A stretch of 62,062 bases of DNA from Methanoregula sp. (lineage in GTDB: Archaea > Halobacteriota > Methanomicrobia > Methanomicrobiales > Methanospirillaceae), in assembly GCA_028679075.1 (NCBI GenBank), contig JAJRCF010000019.1:1-62062 (forward strand), read 5' to 3'. The stretch's first letter is position 1; each line of letters starts with the position of its first letter. A model generated the notes under the pieces. It was not told where the DNA came from. It did no database searches and worked only from the letters and a program-made list of their open reading frames with translations. Below, piece after piece: positions 44,290-53,054 of this stretch. The position numbers and the translations under genes are program-made.

Positions 44290-46623
44290 TCAGGTCTGCG
44301 AGCTTGCTTCTACGACGGAGATTTCTTCCGGCATCAGCCCGTACATCTCATAAACCAGTGCATCGATCCGGACATCTGTTGCGTCGATGTCCTGCTGCAC
44401 GAGCCGGCGCTCCTGGTCGGTCCTGGCCTGAGGGAGGTATTGGTTCAATTCCAGGATGTGCGAGACGAGCGAGATCATCCGGTCGTGCCAGGTCTTGTCC
44501 GCGAGCCTGTCGAAGTCGGGGACGTAGACCGGAAATTTCCCGAGCGCAGCCGGGCTGATATGATACCCGCGGTCCGTCAGCGGACAGGTACGGGTGAGGA
44601 CAAACCGGGCGAGCGTTGAGTTCAGGACCCCGGCAAGGAACGGATCGTTCCGGGGGATCGCAAGAAGCGCCTGCGTGATCGCATAGCGGCCTTCGCGATC
44701 AAAACAGAATGCCGGGCCCTGCTGGTATGATGAGAAAATTATTTTTGGCCGGTGCTCTTCCGCATCCAGATTCCCACTGTCCTCATCCGGTCCGGCATTT
44801 TTGTCCCAGCCTCCCGCATTTTTATCAAGGTATGCGACCAGGGCCCGGCACTTCCGGAAATTCCGGTTGTCCCTGATCGCCACGACAAACCGTTCCGGTA
44901 GTACCGGCACATAACGCCGGATATCGGCCGGGCGCAGCAGCGGGACAAAAAAATGCCGGCACCTCACCGCGTGCGTTGTCAGCTGGTCCATCGTTGCCGT
45001 ATCCACAACCAGCGGGTTGTTTTTTACCCGGTGTGTCCCGGAATCGATCTCCCCCATGACGTAATCGTCAAGCGGCGTCCCTTTCACCTGGATCTTTTCA
45101 AGGATGTCGATGGTGCGGGTGTCATCGAGTCTCCACCCCCCGTCATCGAGCGAGCGCTGGTCGAGCGTGAACGTGTGCCTGCTGTACCGTATGTCATGAG
45201 AGGAACCGGCCCACTCCGGCACCACGAGACAGGGCCCTCCGGGCGGCTGGTTCCGGAGCGTGAGGGCATACACCGGCACCTCGCCCTCCGGCAAATGCCG
45301 GGTCCGGCCGGTGCGGGTGATCGCAACGATCTGCCTGGTGAGGAGGAGGCGCCGGAGCGGCCGGGCGCTCTGGGACCGGAGGAATGTACCGGGAACAAGG
45401 ACCGTCATGACCGCGCCGGGCTTCAGGATCGAGAGGGCCCGTTCGATGAAGTAACCGTACAGGCCGGCCGAGGGAGCGTAGGCATCGTAGTGGGTCTGGA
45501 AATATTCCTCCCGGGCCTTCACGGCAAATGGCCGGTACGGCGGGGGGGCTTCGATCACGGCGTCAAACCCGCCCTCCGCCAGGATCTCAGGGAACGCCTC
45601 CTTCCAGTCGAACGCGTTCACTTTCCGGCGCTCGTCCGCGTTGAACGGGAAGACCGGTTTTCCGGAGAAATAATCCGGCGCGATCAGGGTGTTGCCGCAC
45701 CGGATGGTGGTTGTCAGGCCCGCAGAAACTCCGCGTATCGTATCGGGCGATACGATCCCGGCACCTGAACGCCGGCTCTCTTCGATGAACGCAAACAGCA
45801 GGACCATCCGTGCTGCACTCACGGATTCGGGATCAATGTCGGTGCCGAAGACCGCACTGCCGGCAAGGTCCGCGAGGACGGCCGGGATCCCGTCCGGACG
45901 ACCGGGCCGCCGGGTTGTTTTCCGGACAAGGGACCGGTACGCTGCAAGCAGGAAGAGCCCGGAGCCGCATGCCGGGTCGAGGACCCGGCATACCGTCCTC
46001 CCGTTCATCGCGGGACTGTCGCTGCTCTCGCCGGCCGCCTCGCTCACCACGTACTCAACGACCGCCTGTGGCGGGACATCCACCACCCCGGTGTAGAGCA
46101 TCGCGGATTTACCGACACGGTTCACGCGGAAGCCTTCCCCCAGCTGCACCCGTGTCCCGAGGAACTGGTCAAGGATACCGGCAAATTCTTCCAGAGGCTG
46201 GGAGACGACCGGCACCGGAATGTCCGGCTGGTCCAGCATCCCGATGATCCTGCGGAGCGGTTCGTCGGGAATAGCGGGAAACGTGCGGGCGCCACCCGGC
46301 CCTTTCTCGAAAAATTGTTCCGGGCTGAGCCCGGCATCGGAGCACGCCCGTCCCATGCGTTTTGCGATCCCGTCACACCCGGCAAGCGCCGCGAGCGTGC
46401 CGGGTTCGACAAAACCGCAGTCCTGGCCGGTCCTGAGAAACATGAGCTGGAGGATGGATGTAACGGTGATATAATTGAGGTCCGGATCGGTGACCGTGTG
46501 GTATTCGCTGACAAGCCGGCGGGCGAGGAGGTCTCTCGCGGACTCGAGAAGGGTGAGCAATGCTGCACTGGGGGGAGAGCGTGGCATTGACGCCGAATTA
46601 TCTGGTCCATCCGGTCCCGGCAT
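44290..46623 (-). CDS. Orphan N6-adenine DNA methyltransferase-like protein with altered motif IV
   Basis: A 777-residue protein resembling the methyltransferase and target-recognition parts of type IIG enzymes (Eco57I-like). AdoMet motif I is clear: VLDPACGSGLFLLAAY near residue 215, followed by VFGTDIDPESVSAARM. Motif IV should read (N/D/S)PP(Y/F), but FDAVIEAPPPYRPF has no Asn or Asp there. This would abolish the usual catalysis. A PGTFLRSQSARPLRRLLL segment and a C-terminal specificity-like region follow. No nuclease motif or partner endonuclease is seen. The start may instead be 46587. Confidence 0.8.
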   Translation of the reverse strand: MPGPDGPDNSASMPRSPPSAALLTLLESARDLLARRLVSEYHTVTDPDLNYITVTSILQLMFLRTGQDCGFVEPGTLAALAGCDGIAKRMGRACSDAGLSPEQFFEKGPGGARTFPAIPDEPLRRIIGMLDQPDIPVPVVSQPLEEFAGILDQFLGTRVQLGEGFRVNRVGKSAMLYTGVVDVPPQAVVEYVVSEAAGESSDSPAMNGRTVCRVLDPACGSGLFLLAAYRSLVRKTTRRPGRPDGIPAVLADLAGSAVFGTDIDPESVSAARMVLLFAFIEESRRSGAGIVSPDTIRGVSAGLTTTIRCGNTLIAPDYFSGKPVFPFNADERRKVNAFDWKEAFPEILAEGGFDAVIEAPPPYRPFAVKAREEYFQTHYDAYAPSAGLYGYFIERALSILKPGAVMTVLVPGTFLRSQSARPLRRLLLTRQIVAITRTGRTRHLPEGEVPVYALTLRNQPPGGPCLVVPEWAGSSHDIRYSRHTFTLDQRSLDDGGWRLDDTRTIDILEKIQVKGTPLDDYVMGEIDSGTHRVKNNPLVVDTATMDQLTTHAVRCRHFFVPLLRPADIRRYVPVLPERFVVAIRDNRNFRKCRALVAYLDKNAGGWDKNAGPDEDSGNLDAEEHRPKIIFSSYQQGPAFCFDREGRYAITQALLAIPRNDPFLAGVLNSTLARFVLTRTCPLTDRGYHISPAALGKFPVYVPDFDRLADKTWHDRMISLVSHILELNQYLPQARTDQERRLVQQDIDATDVRIDALVYEMYGLMPEEISVVEASSQT

Positions 46624-46940
46624 TGAGATAATAATTGATCTGTATGCCGTTATCTTTGTGGCGCCCGGTACCGTGAGAGATTGTTCATGTTCCGTTTTTG
46701 CCGGTCCATCACGTTACCGGAACGGCAGAGTGTCCATGTCTGATCGGCGTGTGCCTGCACCATATTCACGGGATTTTTAAAAAAATTATATGAGAACGGG
46801 TCCCGATTTTGATTTTGTCTCCATTCGTTCCTTATTTTTCATTAAACTCAAAATATTGTTGAGATCATAATATCAGTAAATTTAAATAAATTAATGATAA
46901 CCTGATCGATATCAAATCGTTTGCATGAATGTGATAATGA
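46624..46940. promoter_or_regulatory. AT-rich divergent intergenic region
   Basis: About 317 bp between the methyltransferase-like gene and the chemoreceptor. The right half is strongly AT-rich. AATTTAAATAA at 46875-46885 is a good TATA for the chemoreceptor, predicting a start near 46904 and a leader of about 37 nt. GTGATAA (46931-46937) is its ribosome-site candidate. No gene is seen. Confidence 0.4.
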
Positions 46941-48458
46941 ATGGATGACAATACGGCAAAGATCGAACGGAGGGCAATCGCTCTCTTCCACCATAGCCCC
47001 TTTGCAACAACGCTCTGGAGCCCCAATCTTAAAATCGTTGACGTGAACAAGGCTTTTCTTGAACTGTCAGGGTACAGCAGGGACCGGGTCCTCAACGCAG
47101 GCCCGAAGGATTTCAAGGTGATCTCGGCTTCCGGTGATGGCTTCCAGGAAGCCAGGACTGAGAAGCGCAATGGAAAGGGTGAGATGGTCTTCGATTTCCC
47201 GACAGGAATAAAGACGGTGGTCCGGCTGACGGTCCCCCTCCTGGACCAGGACGGGGAACTTGAGAACTTTTTCACCATCTACCAGGATGTGACCGAAGAC
47301 CGGAAGAACTTAGAAGAGATCCGGGCCGGCCAGGTGCGGTCGGAGAAAATCAAGAAATACATGGATAACGAGGTGGACGGTTTCATCGGGGCGTGCTCGC
47401 AGGCCGCATCCGGGGACCTGACCGTCCGGCTGGAGATCGCAAAACCGGATAACGACACGAAGGAGACCCACGACCAGATGGTGAGGCTCCGCAACGGGAT
47501 CCGCGGCATGATCGTGAGCATCCGGGAGAACGTCGGCGCCGTGAACGCGAAGATGGAGGCCCTGACCTCCACGTCCAACAACGCAGGCCAGTGCATCGAG
47601 GACGCATTAAAAGGTGTCCAGCAGATCGCGGTGAACACCGGAAAGGTCAGCGACAACACGACCAAGATCGCGGAAGGCTTCGAGCAGATCAACAAGGCCG
47701 TTCAGGACATGAGTGCCGCGGTCGAAGAGATCACCTCCAGCATGGAGTCCGTCTCCCATCTCTCAAAGGAGACCGATGAACTCGCACGCAAAGGTGCCGG
47801 ACTTGCCGGCAATGCCGACAAGAGCATGGGCGAGATCGCCGACACCTCCGATAAAGTCTATGTAATTGTGCAGGACGTGGAGAAGCAGATGGGGGAGATC
47901 ACCAAGATTGTCGGCATCATCCGGGACCTCGCCAACCAGACGAACCTCCTCGCCCTCAACGCGGCGATCGAGGCGGCCCGGGCCGGGGAGGCCGGCCGCG
48001 GCTTTGCCGTTGTCGCAACGGAAGTCAAATCGCTGGCACAGGAGTCGCGGGGCTCAGCCGAGAAGATCGAGGAGATGATCACCGCCCTCCAGAAGGGCAC
48101 CCGGAACGCAACGTCTGCGATGGGAGAGAGCAAAGCGGTTATCGAACAGGGCGAGAAGATGGTCGCAGAGACGGTCACCGCCTTTAATAACATCGCCAGT
48201 GCGATCGACAAAGTGGCAAAGAGTGCCGGGGAAGTCGCCGCTGCCACACAGGAGCAGGCTGCAACAACAGAACAGGTCACCGCCAACATCACCGAACTCG
48301 CCGGTTTTGTGGACCGGACTGCGCAGGAGGCCTCCGATGCCGCCGCGGCAACGGAAGAGTCTTCGGCAGCGCTTGAGGAGATCACACGCATGGTCCAGTC
48401 CGTTTCATCCGTTGCACTCGAGGTCACCGAGGCAAACCGTAAATTCAGGATCGGTTGA
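46941..48458 (+). CDS. Soluble PAS-containing methyl-accepting chemotaxis protein
   Basis: A 505-residue cytoplasmic chemoreceptor without transmembrane helices. A PAS domain covers about residues 8-125 ([21 protein letters not shown]). A linker of HAMP-like character follows ([10 protein letters not shown]). The signalling domain has the conserved hairpin tip [34 protein letters not shown]. It would pass intracellular redox or ligand signals to CheA through CheW, encoded next. CheA is not in the window. Confidence 0.93.
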   Translation: MDDNTAKIERRAIALFHHSPFATTLWSPNLKIVDVNKAFLELSGYSRDRVLNAGPKDFKVISASGDGFQEARTEKRNGKGEMVFDFPTGIKTVVRLTVPLLDQDGELENFFTIYQDVTEDRKNLEEIRAGQVRSEKIKKYMDNEVDGFIGACSQAASGDLTVRLEIAKPDNDTKETHDQMVRLRNGIRGMIVSIRENVGAVNAKMEALTSTSNNAGQCIEDALKGVQQIAVNTGKVSDNTTKIAEGFEQINKAVQDMSAAVEEITSSMESVSHLSKETDELARKGAGLAGNADKSMGEIADTSDKVYVIVQDVEKQMGEITKIVGIIRDLANQTNLLALNAAIEAARAGEAGRGFAVVATEVKSLAQESRGSAEKIEEMITALQKGTRNATSAMGESKAVIEQGEKMVAETVTAFNNIASAIDKVAKSAGEVAAATQEQAATTEQVTANITELAGFVDRTAQEASDAAAATEESSAALEEITRMVQSVSSVALEVTEANRKFRIG

Positions 48459-48472
48459 CCGGGAGACCTTTC

Positions 48473-49012
48473 ATGGCAGCAAAACCCGTAAAGACACCCG
48501 CAGGACCGGCCCCTGAACAGGCACCGGCGGGAACCGGCAGGAGAACGGGGAGTACCCAGGTTGTGGTCTTTGCCCTGGGAAAAGAGCAGTACGCGATCGA
48601 CCTGTTCGATGTCAGGGAAGTTGTCGAGTACACCACGATCACCAGACTCCCCAGCGTCCCCCCGTATGTCATGGGGATCATCGACCTGCGGGGTGAGATC
48701 ACCACGATCATTGACCTCAGGCACCGGCTGAATATCCCGACAACAACCGGGGATGCGCAGGAGACCTCGCGGATCATCGTCCTTGACAGCGCGATCACCC
48801 GTTCAAAGACCGGCATCCTTGTCGATGACGTGACGTCCGTCTCCACATTCGAAGCGTCGCAGGTGGATTATACCTCCGCATCCGCGAACAATGACAACAC
48901 GGCCATCATCGGCATTATCAAGAAAAAAGTGAGAGTCCAGGAGAAGGAGACCAATGAACTGATCATCTGGATCGATATCCGGCAGCTCCTTGGTGATGCA
49001 GAGACGGCATAA
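48473..49012 (+). CDS. cheW: Chemotaxis adaptor protein
   Basis: A 179-residue CheW that couples receptor to CheA. A Pro/Ala-rich N-terminal extension of about 35 residues precedes the SH3-like CheW domain (VVVFALGKEQYAIDLFDVREVVEYTTITRLPSVPPYVMGIIDLRGEI). ATG 48473 follows GGGAGA at a suitable distance, so I prefer it over the TTG at 48455. It lies 14 bp after the receptor gene and is surely cotranscribed. Confidence 0.93.
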   Translation: MAAKPVKTPAGPAPEQAPAGTGRRTGSTQVVVFALGKEQYAIDLFDVREVVEYTTITRLPSVPPYVMGIIDLRGEITTIIDLRHRLNIPTTTGDAQETSRIIVLDSAITRSKTGILVDDVTSVSTFEASQVDYTSASANNDNTAIIGIIKKKVRVQEKETNELIIWIDIRQLLGDAETA

Positions 49013-49166
49013 CCGATTTTTTTATCCTCTGCCCGGTTCACGGTTGCTCTCACCGGGATCACGGGCGTTTCATGTTCTGGCACGCCTGCGGGAAATACAT
49101 AAATCAGATGCTATGGTTAAACGATCACGGGGATCTGTAAAACGCAGATGACCGGGGAACAGGACC

Positions 49167-49805
49167 ATGCAGACGAGACCGTCACCACAAAACGAGCCGG
49201 GCCTCACCGGCCTTGAGATCGTCATCCTGCTGTTCATCCTGGTACTGGCTGTCGGCTACATCGGGTATGGGGAGTTGTCCCCGGATACATCCGACACCCG
49301 GAAGAGCGGGGGTATGCTCCACAACGAGATGGTGGCAACGGGCAACCTGCTCTCCAACCCCGGGGGGCTGTACGGTTTTCCCGCGGTCGATGGCACAATT
49401 GACGGCATGCCGGTACGGTTCAGGACACAGGACCCCCGGGCGCTGGGAGCCTATGAGATCACCGTCCAGCCGTTCATGATGACCACGGGGGCAATCGACA
49501 TGGGCCATGCCTCCGTCATCTGGGCGAGCCGGAACCACTCGGAGACGCTCTCGCTCGTGCATACCCCGGAACTGATCTGCCCGAACTGGACGATCACGAG
49601 AAAGGCAAACTTCATCCCCCTGCAGGGCGCCGACCAGGACATCCTGCTGGAAGGTTCCGAGCAGTTCACGCTCCTGATCTGTCCTGTGGAGAACACGGCC
49701 CCCTACCAGAAGTTCAGCATCACGATCGTCCCGGCGAACGGCGGGGCCCTGCCCCTGAGCTTTGTGGTCCCTGCAAAGATCACTAAGGTAACAAAATTCG
49801 CATAA
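49167..49805 (+). CDS. Archaellin / type IV pilin-like protein
   Basis: A 212-residue protein whose N-terminus fits a class III signal peptide. A short polar leader precedes GLTGLEIVILLFILVLAVGYIGYGEL, like the archaellin GxTGLE start with a hydrophobic assembly helix. The C-terminal domain is a beta-rich archaellin-like region with Thr/Asn sequons. It may be a minor archaellin or related surface filament protein. The archaellum fla cluster is not here, but the gene sits next to receptor and CheW genes. Confidence 0.75.
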   Translation: MQTRPSPQNEPGLTGLEIVILLFILVLAVGYIGYGELSPDTSDTRKSGGMLHNEMVATGNLLSNPGGLYGFPAVDGTIDGMPVRFRTQDPRALGAYEITVQPFMMTTGAIDMGHASVIWASRNHSETLSLVHTPELICPNWTITRKANFIPLQGADQDILLEGSEQFTLLICPVENTAPYQKFSITIVPANGGALPLSFVVPAKITKVTKFA

Positions 49806-49874
49806 TGTTCCGGGAATTTTCGGCTCGTGCCATGCCGGACCGGGCAGCGGAAAAAAGAGGGGGCGCGGGCCGGG

Positions 49875-50087
49875 TTATTGCCTGCCCATCTGCGAGTGGA
49901 TCTTGATCAGGCCGGCACAGGACTTGCAGGTATAGTGGTCGTCCTTCCAGCAGCTGTCGCACGCCCAGCGCCCGCAAAGTACGCACTGGCGGAGCTCCGA
50001 GACCGGGTGGGGCGTGCTGCAGAGGTCGCACATGTACTGCGCAAACGAGCCGGGGTTCTTGGCCGGGGGTTCGCCCTGCTTGCGCAT
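49875..50087 (-). CDS. Zinc-ribbon protein, last gene of the coiled-coil cluster
   Basis: A 70-residue protein with eight ordered cysteines: CDLC, CVLC, CDSC and CKSC, plus His, in a cross-brace-like spacing (CDLCSTPHPVSELRQCVLCGRWACDSC). This resembles B-box or RING-like zinc folds but is unassigned. The frame also opens at TTG 50183, which would overlap the upstream gene by 50 bp; the ATG at 50087 is preferred. Confidence 0.65.
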   Translation of the reverse strand: MRKQGEPPAKNPGSFAQYMCDLCSTPHPVSELRQCVLCGRWACDSCWKDDHYTCKSCAGLIKIHSQMGRQ

Positions 50088-50133
50088 CACCGTGATCTCG
50101 CTCTTCAGCTCACGGAAGCGGTCGGGGGCGTCC

Positions 50134-50490
50134 TTACTTTTTGGCTGTTCCTTTCCGGGCAAGTTCTTTTTCCAGAGTGTCAAGTCGCGCCTCCAGTGAT
50201 ACCAGTGTGGTCTGCATCCCGGATTGATATTTCTTCAGCTCGGCAAGGCGTGCCTCATCCGATTCGATCTCTTGTGTGTGCTGTCCCACAAACGCGCTGA
50301 GACGGGTGTGCGAGACCAGCTCCCATTCATCGACCATCTGCTGGAACTGGCGGTCAAGGTACTCGTCCACCCGGCTCTCCACCGGCCGTGCAAGCGCGAG
50401 GTCCCCTTTTGCGCCCCGGAAAAAGTAATACACCAGGAACATGACGGCAACAAGGATGATGACGAGGATGGCAAACGTCAGGAAGTCCAT
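50134..50490 (-). CDS. Membrane-anchored coiled-coil protein, EW-motif paralogue C
   Basis: A 118-residue protein. An N-terminal transmembrane helix (FLTFAILVIILVAVMFLVYYFF) is followed by VESRVDEYLDRQFQQMVDEW and ELVSHTRLSAF, a block shared with the next two genes upstream. It then has a C-terminal coiled coil (TTLVSLEARLDTLEKELARK). ATG 50490 follows GGAGG at seven bases. The start lies one base after the preceding stop (TGAGATG), so the genes are coupled. Function unknown. Confidence 0.75.
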   Translation of the reverse strand: MDFLTFAILVIILVAVMFLVYYFFRGAKGDLALARPVESRVDEYLDRQFQQMVDEWELVSHTRLSAFVGQHTQEIESDEARLAELKKYQSGMQTTLVSLEARLDTLEKELARKGTAKK

Positions 50491-50491
50491 C

Positions 50492-50713
50492 TCACAGCCT
50501 CCCCTTGAGTTTATTGGCACGCGTCTCAAGCACGGTCAGCTTGTCCGCTGCCGCGTGTTCGAATGCCTGGAGCCGGGGGATCTCCTGCTCCAGCGCGTAC
50601 AGCCGTTCCGTGAAATTTGAGAGATCGGTCCCGGTAGAGAGGTCCCATTCCTCAACAATGTATTTCATCCGGCGGTCTACGTAGGCATTAAGATAGGAAT
50701 CCATGCCGATCAT
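50492..50713 (-). CDS. Short coiled-coil protein, EW-motif paralogue B
   Basis: A 73-residue soluble protein consisting of the shared block (SYLNAYVDRRMKYIVEEWDL, then STGTDLSNF) and a coiled coil (LYALEQEIPRLQAFEHAAAD). Its ATG overlaps the stop of the upstream gene (ATGA). The starting Met may be 50713 or 50704. No homology to a named family is recognised. Confidence 0.7.
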   Translation of the reverse strand: MIGMDSYLNAYVDRRMKYIVEEWDLSTGTDLSNFTERLYALEQEIPRLQAFEHAAADKLTVLETRANKLKGRL

Positions 50714-51021
50714 AACGACTTCTCCATGGAGGTGATCAGGTCATCCAGCTTCTTTACCCGCGTCTCCGTCGCCATCTTCCCTGCATAGAGACTGCTGATC
50801 TCGTCCGTTACCCGGCTCAGCCGGCTCTCGAACCGGTCGAGATCGCTCTCGGTCACGAGGTCCCACTCCTCGATGATCGCGGCAAAGTGCTGGTCGAAAT
50901 AATTGTCCAGCGATTTGTCGAACGTGGGAACCCGGGACTCGATCGCCCCGGGGATATGGGAGAACTGGTCCCAGAACGAATCCCCTGTCGCGTGCTGGTT
51001 CGGGGCCTGGTTGATGTACAT
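50710..51021 (-). CDS. Coiled-coil protein, EW-motif paralogue A
   Basis: A 103-residue soluble protein. A Gln/Asn/His-rich start precedes the shared block (SLDNYFDQHFAAIIEEWDLV, then TESDLDRF) and a coiled-coil C-terminus (RVTDEISSLYAGKMATETRV). The ATG directly follows the TAG of the upstream gene and has a GGTGA ribosome site six bases before it. It is the longest of the soluble paralogues. Confidence 0.72.
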   Translation of the reverse strand: MYINQAPNQHATGDSFWDQFSHIPGAIESRVPTFDKSLDNYFDQHFAAIIEEWDLVTESDLDRFESRLSRVTDEISSLYAGKMATETRVKKLDDLITSMEKSL

Positions 51022-51423
51022 CTATTTCACCTTCTTCTCCTGTTCATCCGCATTGGCGAGGAGGTTGTCCAGTTTTCTTGACTTCACGAGATGCTCGAGC
51101 CGTGTCAGCCGCGTCTCGATGAGCTGTTCCTTTGCAAAGATATTCGTCTCAAGGGCCTGGTTCTCGTCCTGGACCTTTTTGATCGCGGCGGTCTGCTCCG
51201 GTGAGAGCCGGGTGAACGGGAAGCCTTTCTGGGCTTCATGCTGCTGGAGGAGCTTGAGCTTGTCCTTCTCCAGTTCCAGCTCCGTTGTCCGGTTGGCCGT
51301 CTTCATGATGCGTATCTCGCGGATGATGAAATACACGATCGCCATGCCGGCAACCACGACCATTCCCAGGATAATGGTATCGTTGAACAAGGGTACCTGT
51401 GACATCACTACATCGGTTGCCAT
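51022..51423 (-). CDS. Membrane-anchored coiled-coil protein, first gene of the cluster
   Basis: A 133-residue protein with a transmembrane helix at about residues 17-35 (TIILGMVVVAGMAIVYFII). A long charged coiled coil follows (TTELELEKDKLKLLQQHEAQ and AIKKVQDENQALETNIFAKE) with a lysine-rich end. It lacks the EW block of the next three genes. GGTGA eight bases upstream supports the start at 51423. It ends in TAG, directly followed by the next ATG. Confidence 0.72.
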   Translation of the reverse strand: MATDVVMSQVPLFNDTIILGMVVVAGMAIVYFIIREIRIMKTANRTTELELEKDKLKLLQQHEAQKGFPFTRLSPEQTAAIKKVQDENQALETNIFAKEQLIETRLTRLEHLVKSRKLDNLLANADEQEKKVK

Positions 51424-51458
51424 GATTTATTCACCCCATTGCACCCAAAAGGATTATT

Positions 51459-51980
51459 TCAGAGATCCTTTTTGGATCCCTTCGCCTTCTTCACGGTTTT
51501 TTTCACCGTCTTCTTCACCGTATCGGCGATCTTTGCAACAGCCTTCCCGGTCTTGCCGGATGCCTTCTTTGTCTCTTTCTTCACGGGAGCCGTCGCTTTT
51601 TCTGTCCCGGCTTTCACGTCTTTTGCGGTCTTCTTCGCCACGGCACCGAATTCCTTTGCACTCTTGGAGAGCGATTTGCTGGCATCGACAGCCACCTTCT
51701 TGACCTTCTCTTTGAAGGGTGGTGTCTTGATGACAAGGACTTCATCCTCGTCATCGAGGCCCAGCGTCTTTAGGTCCTCATCGCTCACGCGGACCTGCCC
51801 CTGCCGTACCATCGTATCCGCGATCACGGTGGTGGTGACGGACTTTTTTGTGGCCTCGTTGATGAGGTCCACCTGTCCCCCTTCGGGGATTCCCAGCTCC
51901 GGGAGGTGTGCAATATTGAGACGCACCCGGCCCTGGCTTGGGAATGCCCGCTTCTTGAGGGTAAACCGGACTTCCTGCAT
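51459..51980 (-). CDS. Double-psi-barrel domain protein with histone H1-like lysine-rich tail
   Basis: A 173-residue protein. Residues 1-88 resemble the double-psi beta-barrel N-domain of Cdc48/VAT ATPases (GRVRLNIAHLPELGIPEGGQVDL and GQVRVSDEDLKTLGLDDEDEVLV). Residues 88-173 are low-complexity, about one third Lys, with Ala, Thr and Val in KKTVKK/AKK units like histone H1 tails, suggesting DNA or RNA binding. The start at 51980 is preferred over ATG 52028; a TATA-like GATATTTA near 52005 fits a leaderless mRNA. It lies 35 bp upstream of the coiled-coil cluster. Confidence 0.75.
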   Translation of the reverse strand: MQEVRFTLKKRAFPSQGRVRLNIAHLPELGIPEGGQVDLINEATKKSVTTTVIADTMVRQGQVRVSDEDLKTLGLDDEDEVLVIKTPPFKEKVKKVAVDASKSLSKSAKEFGAVAKKTAKDVKAGTEKATAPVKKETKKASGKTGKAVAKIADTVKKTVKKTVKKAKGSKKDL

Positions 51981-52118
51981 AGAGGATAGACCGTCATGAA
52001 AGGGTAAATATCTTCCTGATTCCTGCATTTTCGGGCAATTATTCCTGTGCCCGGGATTCCTGAAACACAGTTATCTGGCAGGAAGACCAATACCCTTGCA
52101 ACATTGGGGGAATGCGTA

Positions 52119-53054
52119 TTGACACAACCATGCGATCAGCCGGTCACCCAGCTCCACGTGAAACCGGGGATGACGGTGAACGAACTCGTGGAGGCGATGG
52201 GACAGGCCGGCGCCTATAACGGGGGGTCGCTCTCCCGTGCCGCGGATATCTGGGAGCGGATGCTCCGCGACAAAGAAGCAACGAAATTCTTCGGGCTCGC
52301 CGGCGCGATGGTGCCGGCAGGCATGGGCGGGATTGTCTCCGACCTGATCAAAGCCGGCCACATCGATATTCTCGTCTCGACCGGCGCAAACCTCACGCAC
52401 GATATCATCGAGGCGATCGGGTGCCACCACTTCCACGGTACCGCGTTCTGCAATGACATCGAGCTCCGGCACGACGAGATCAACCGGATCTACGATGTCT
52501 ATCTGCCCAACGATGCCTTCGAGCATTTCGAGGAGTTCATGCAGGGCGTGTTTTCGGAGCTCGAACCGAAGTCCACCATCTCCATCTCGGCCCTGCTCGA
52601 ACATATCGGGAAGCACACAAAGTCCGGCATCCTCCACACCGCCGCACGGAACAAGATCCCTGTGTACAACCCCGCCGTGCAGGACTCGATGATCGGCCTC
52701 CAGTACTGGCTCTTCTCGCAGACCAACAAGGTCACGGTCGATGCGTTTGCCGACATGCCGGCGCTGATGGACCGCTGCTTCACCGCAAAGAAAGCGGGAG
52801 CGATGCTCGTGGGCGGCGGCGTGCCCAAGAACTTCATCCTCCAGAGCATGCTGATGACACCCAACGGGTTCAGTTACGCGATCCAGCTGACCGGTGACCG
52901 GCCTGACCTTGGCGGGCTCTCGGGAGCAACGCTGGACGAGGCCCGGTCGTGGGGCAAGATCACGGAAGATGCGCAGGCGGTGACGGTATACGGGGACGCA
53001 ACGATCACCCTTCCCGTGCTGGCCGCAGCAGTAATGGAAAGGCTGGCGAAATGA
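52119..53054 (+). CDS. dys: Deoxyhypusine synthase
   Basis: A 311-residue enzyme that uses spermidine and NAD to modify a lysine of aIF5A. Typical segments are AGAMVPAGMGGIVSDLI, STGANLTHDIIEAIG, KHTKSGILHTAARNKIPVYNPA and the active-site lysine in EARSWGKI. No suitable ATG exists; TTG at 52119 after GGGGGA gives the usual N-terminus, while a GTG at 52047 is the alternative. It overlaps pyrF by ATGA. Confidence 0.92.
   Translation: MTQPCDQPVTQLHVKPGMTVNELVEAMGQAGAYNGGSLSRAADIWERMLRDKEATKFFGLAGAMVPAGMGGIVSDLIKAGHIDILVSTGANLTHDIIEAIGCHHFHGTAFCNDIELRHDEINRIYDVYLPNDAFEHFEEFMQGVFSELEPKSTISISALLEHIGKHTKSGILHTAARNKIPVYNPAVQDSMIGLQYWLFSQTNKVTVDAFADMPALMDRCFTAKKAGAMLVGGGVPKNFILQSMLMTPNGFSYAIQLTGDRPDLGGLSGATLDEARSWGKITEDAQAVTVYGDATITLPVLAAAVMERLAK

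Noticed and set aside
44238..44558. Plus-strand ORF opposite the methyltransferase-like gene
   Set aside because: Arg/Ala/Gly-rich antisense shadow without family features.
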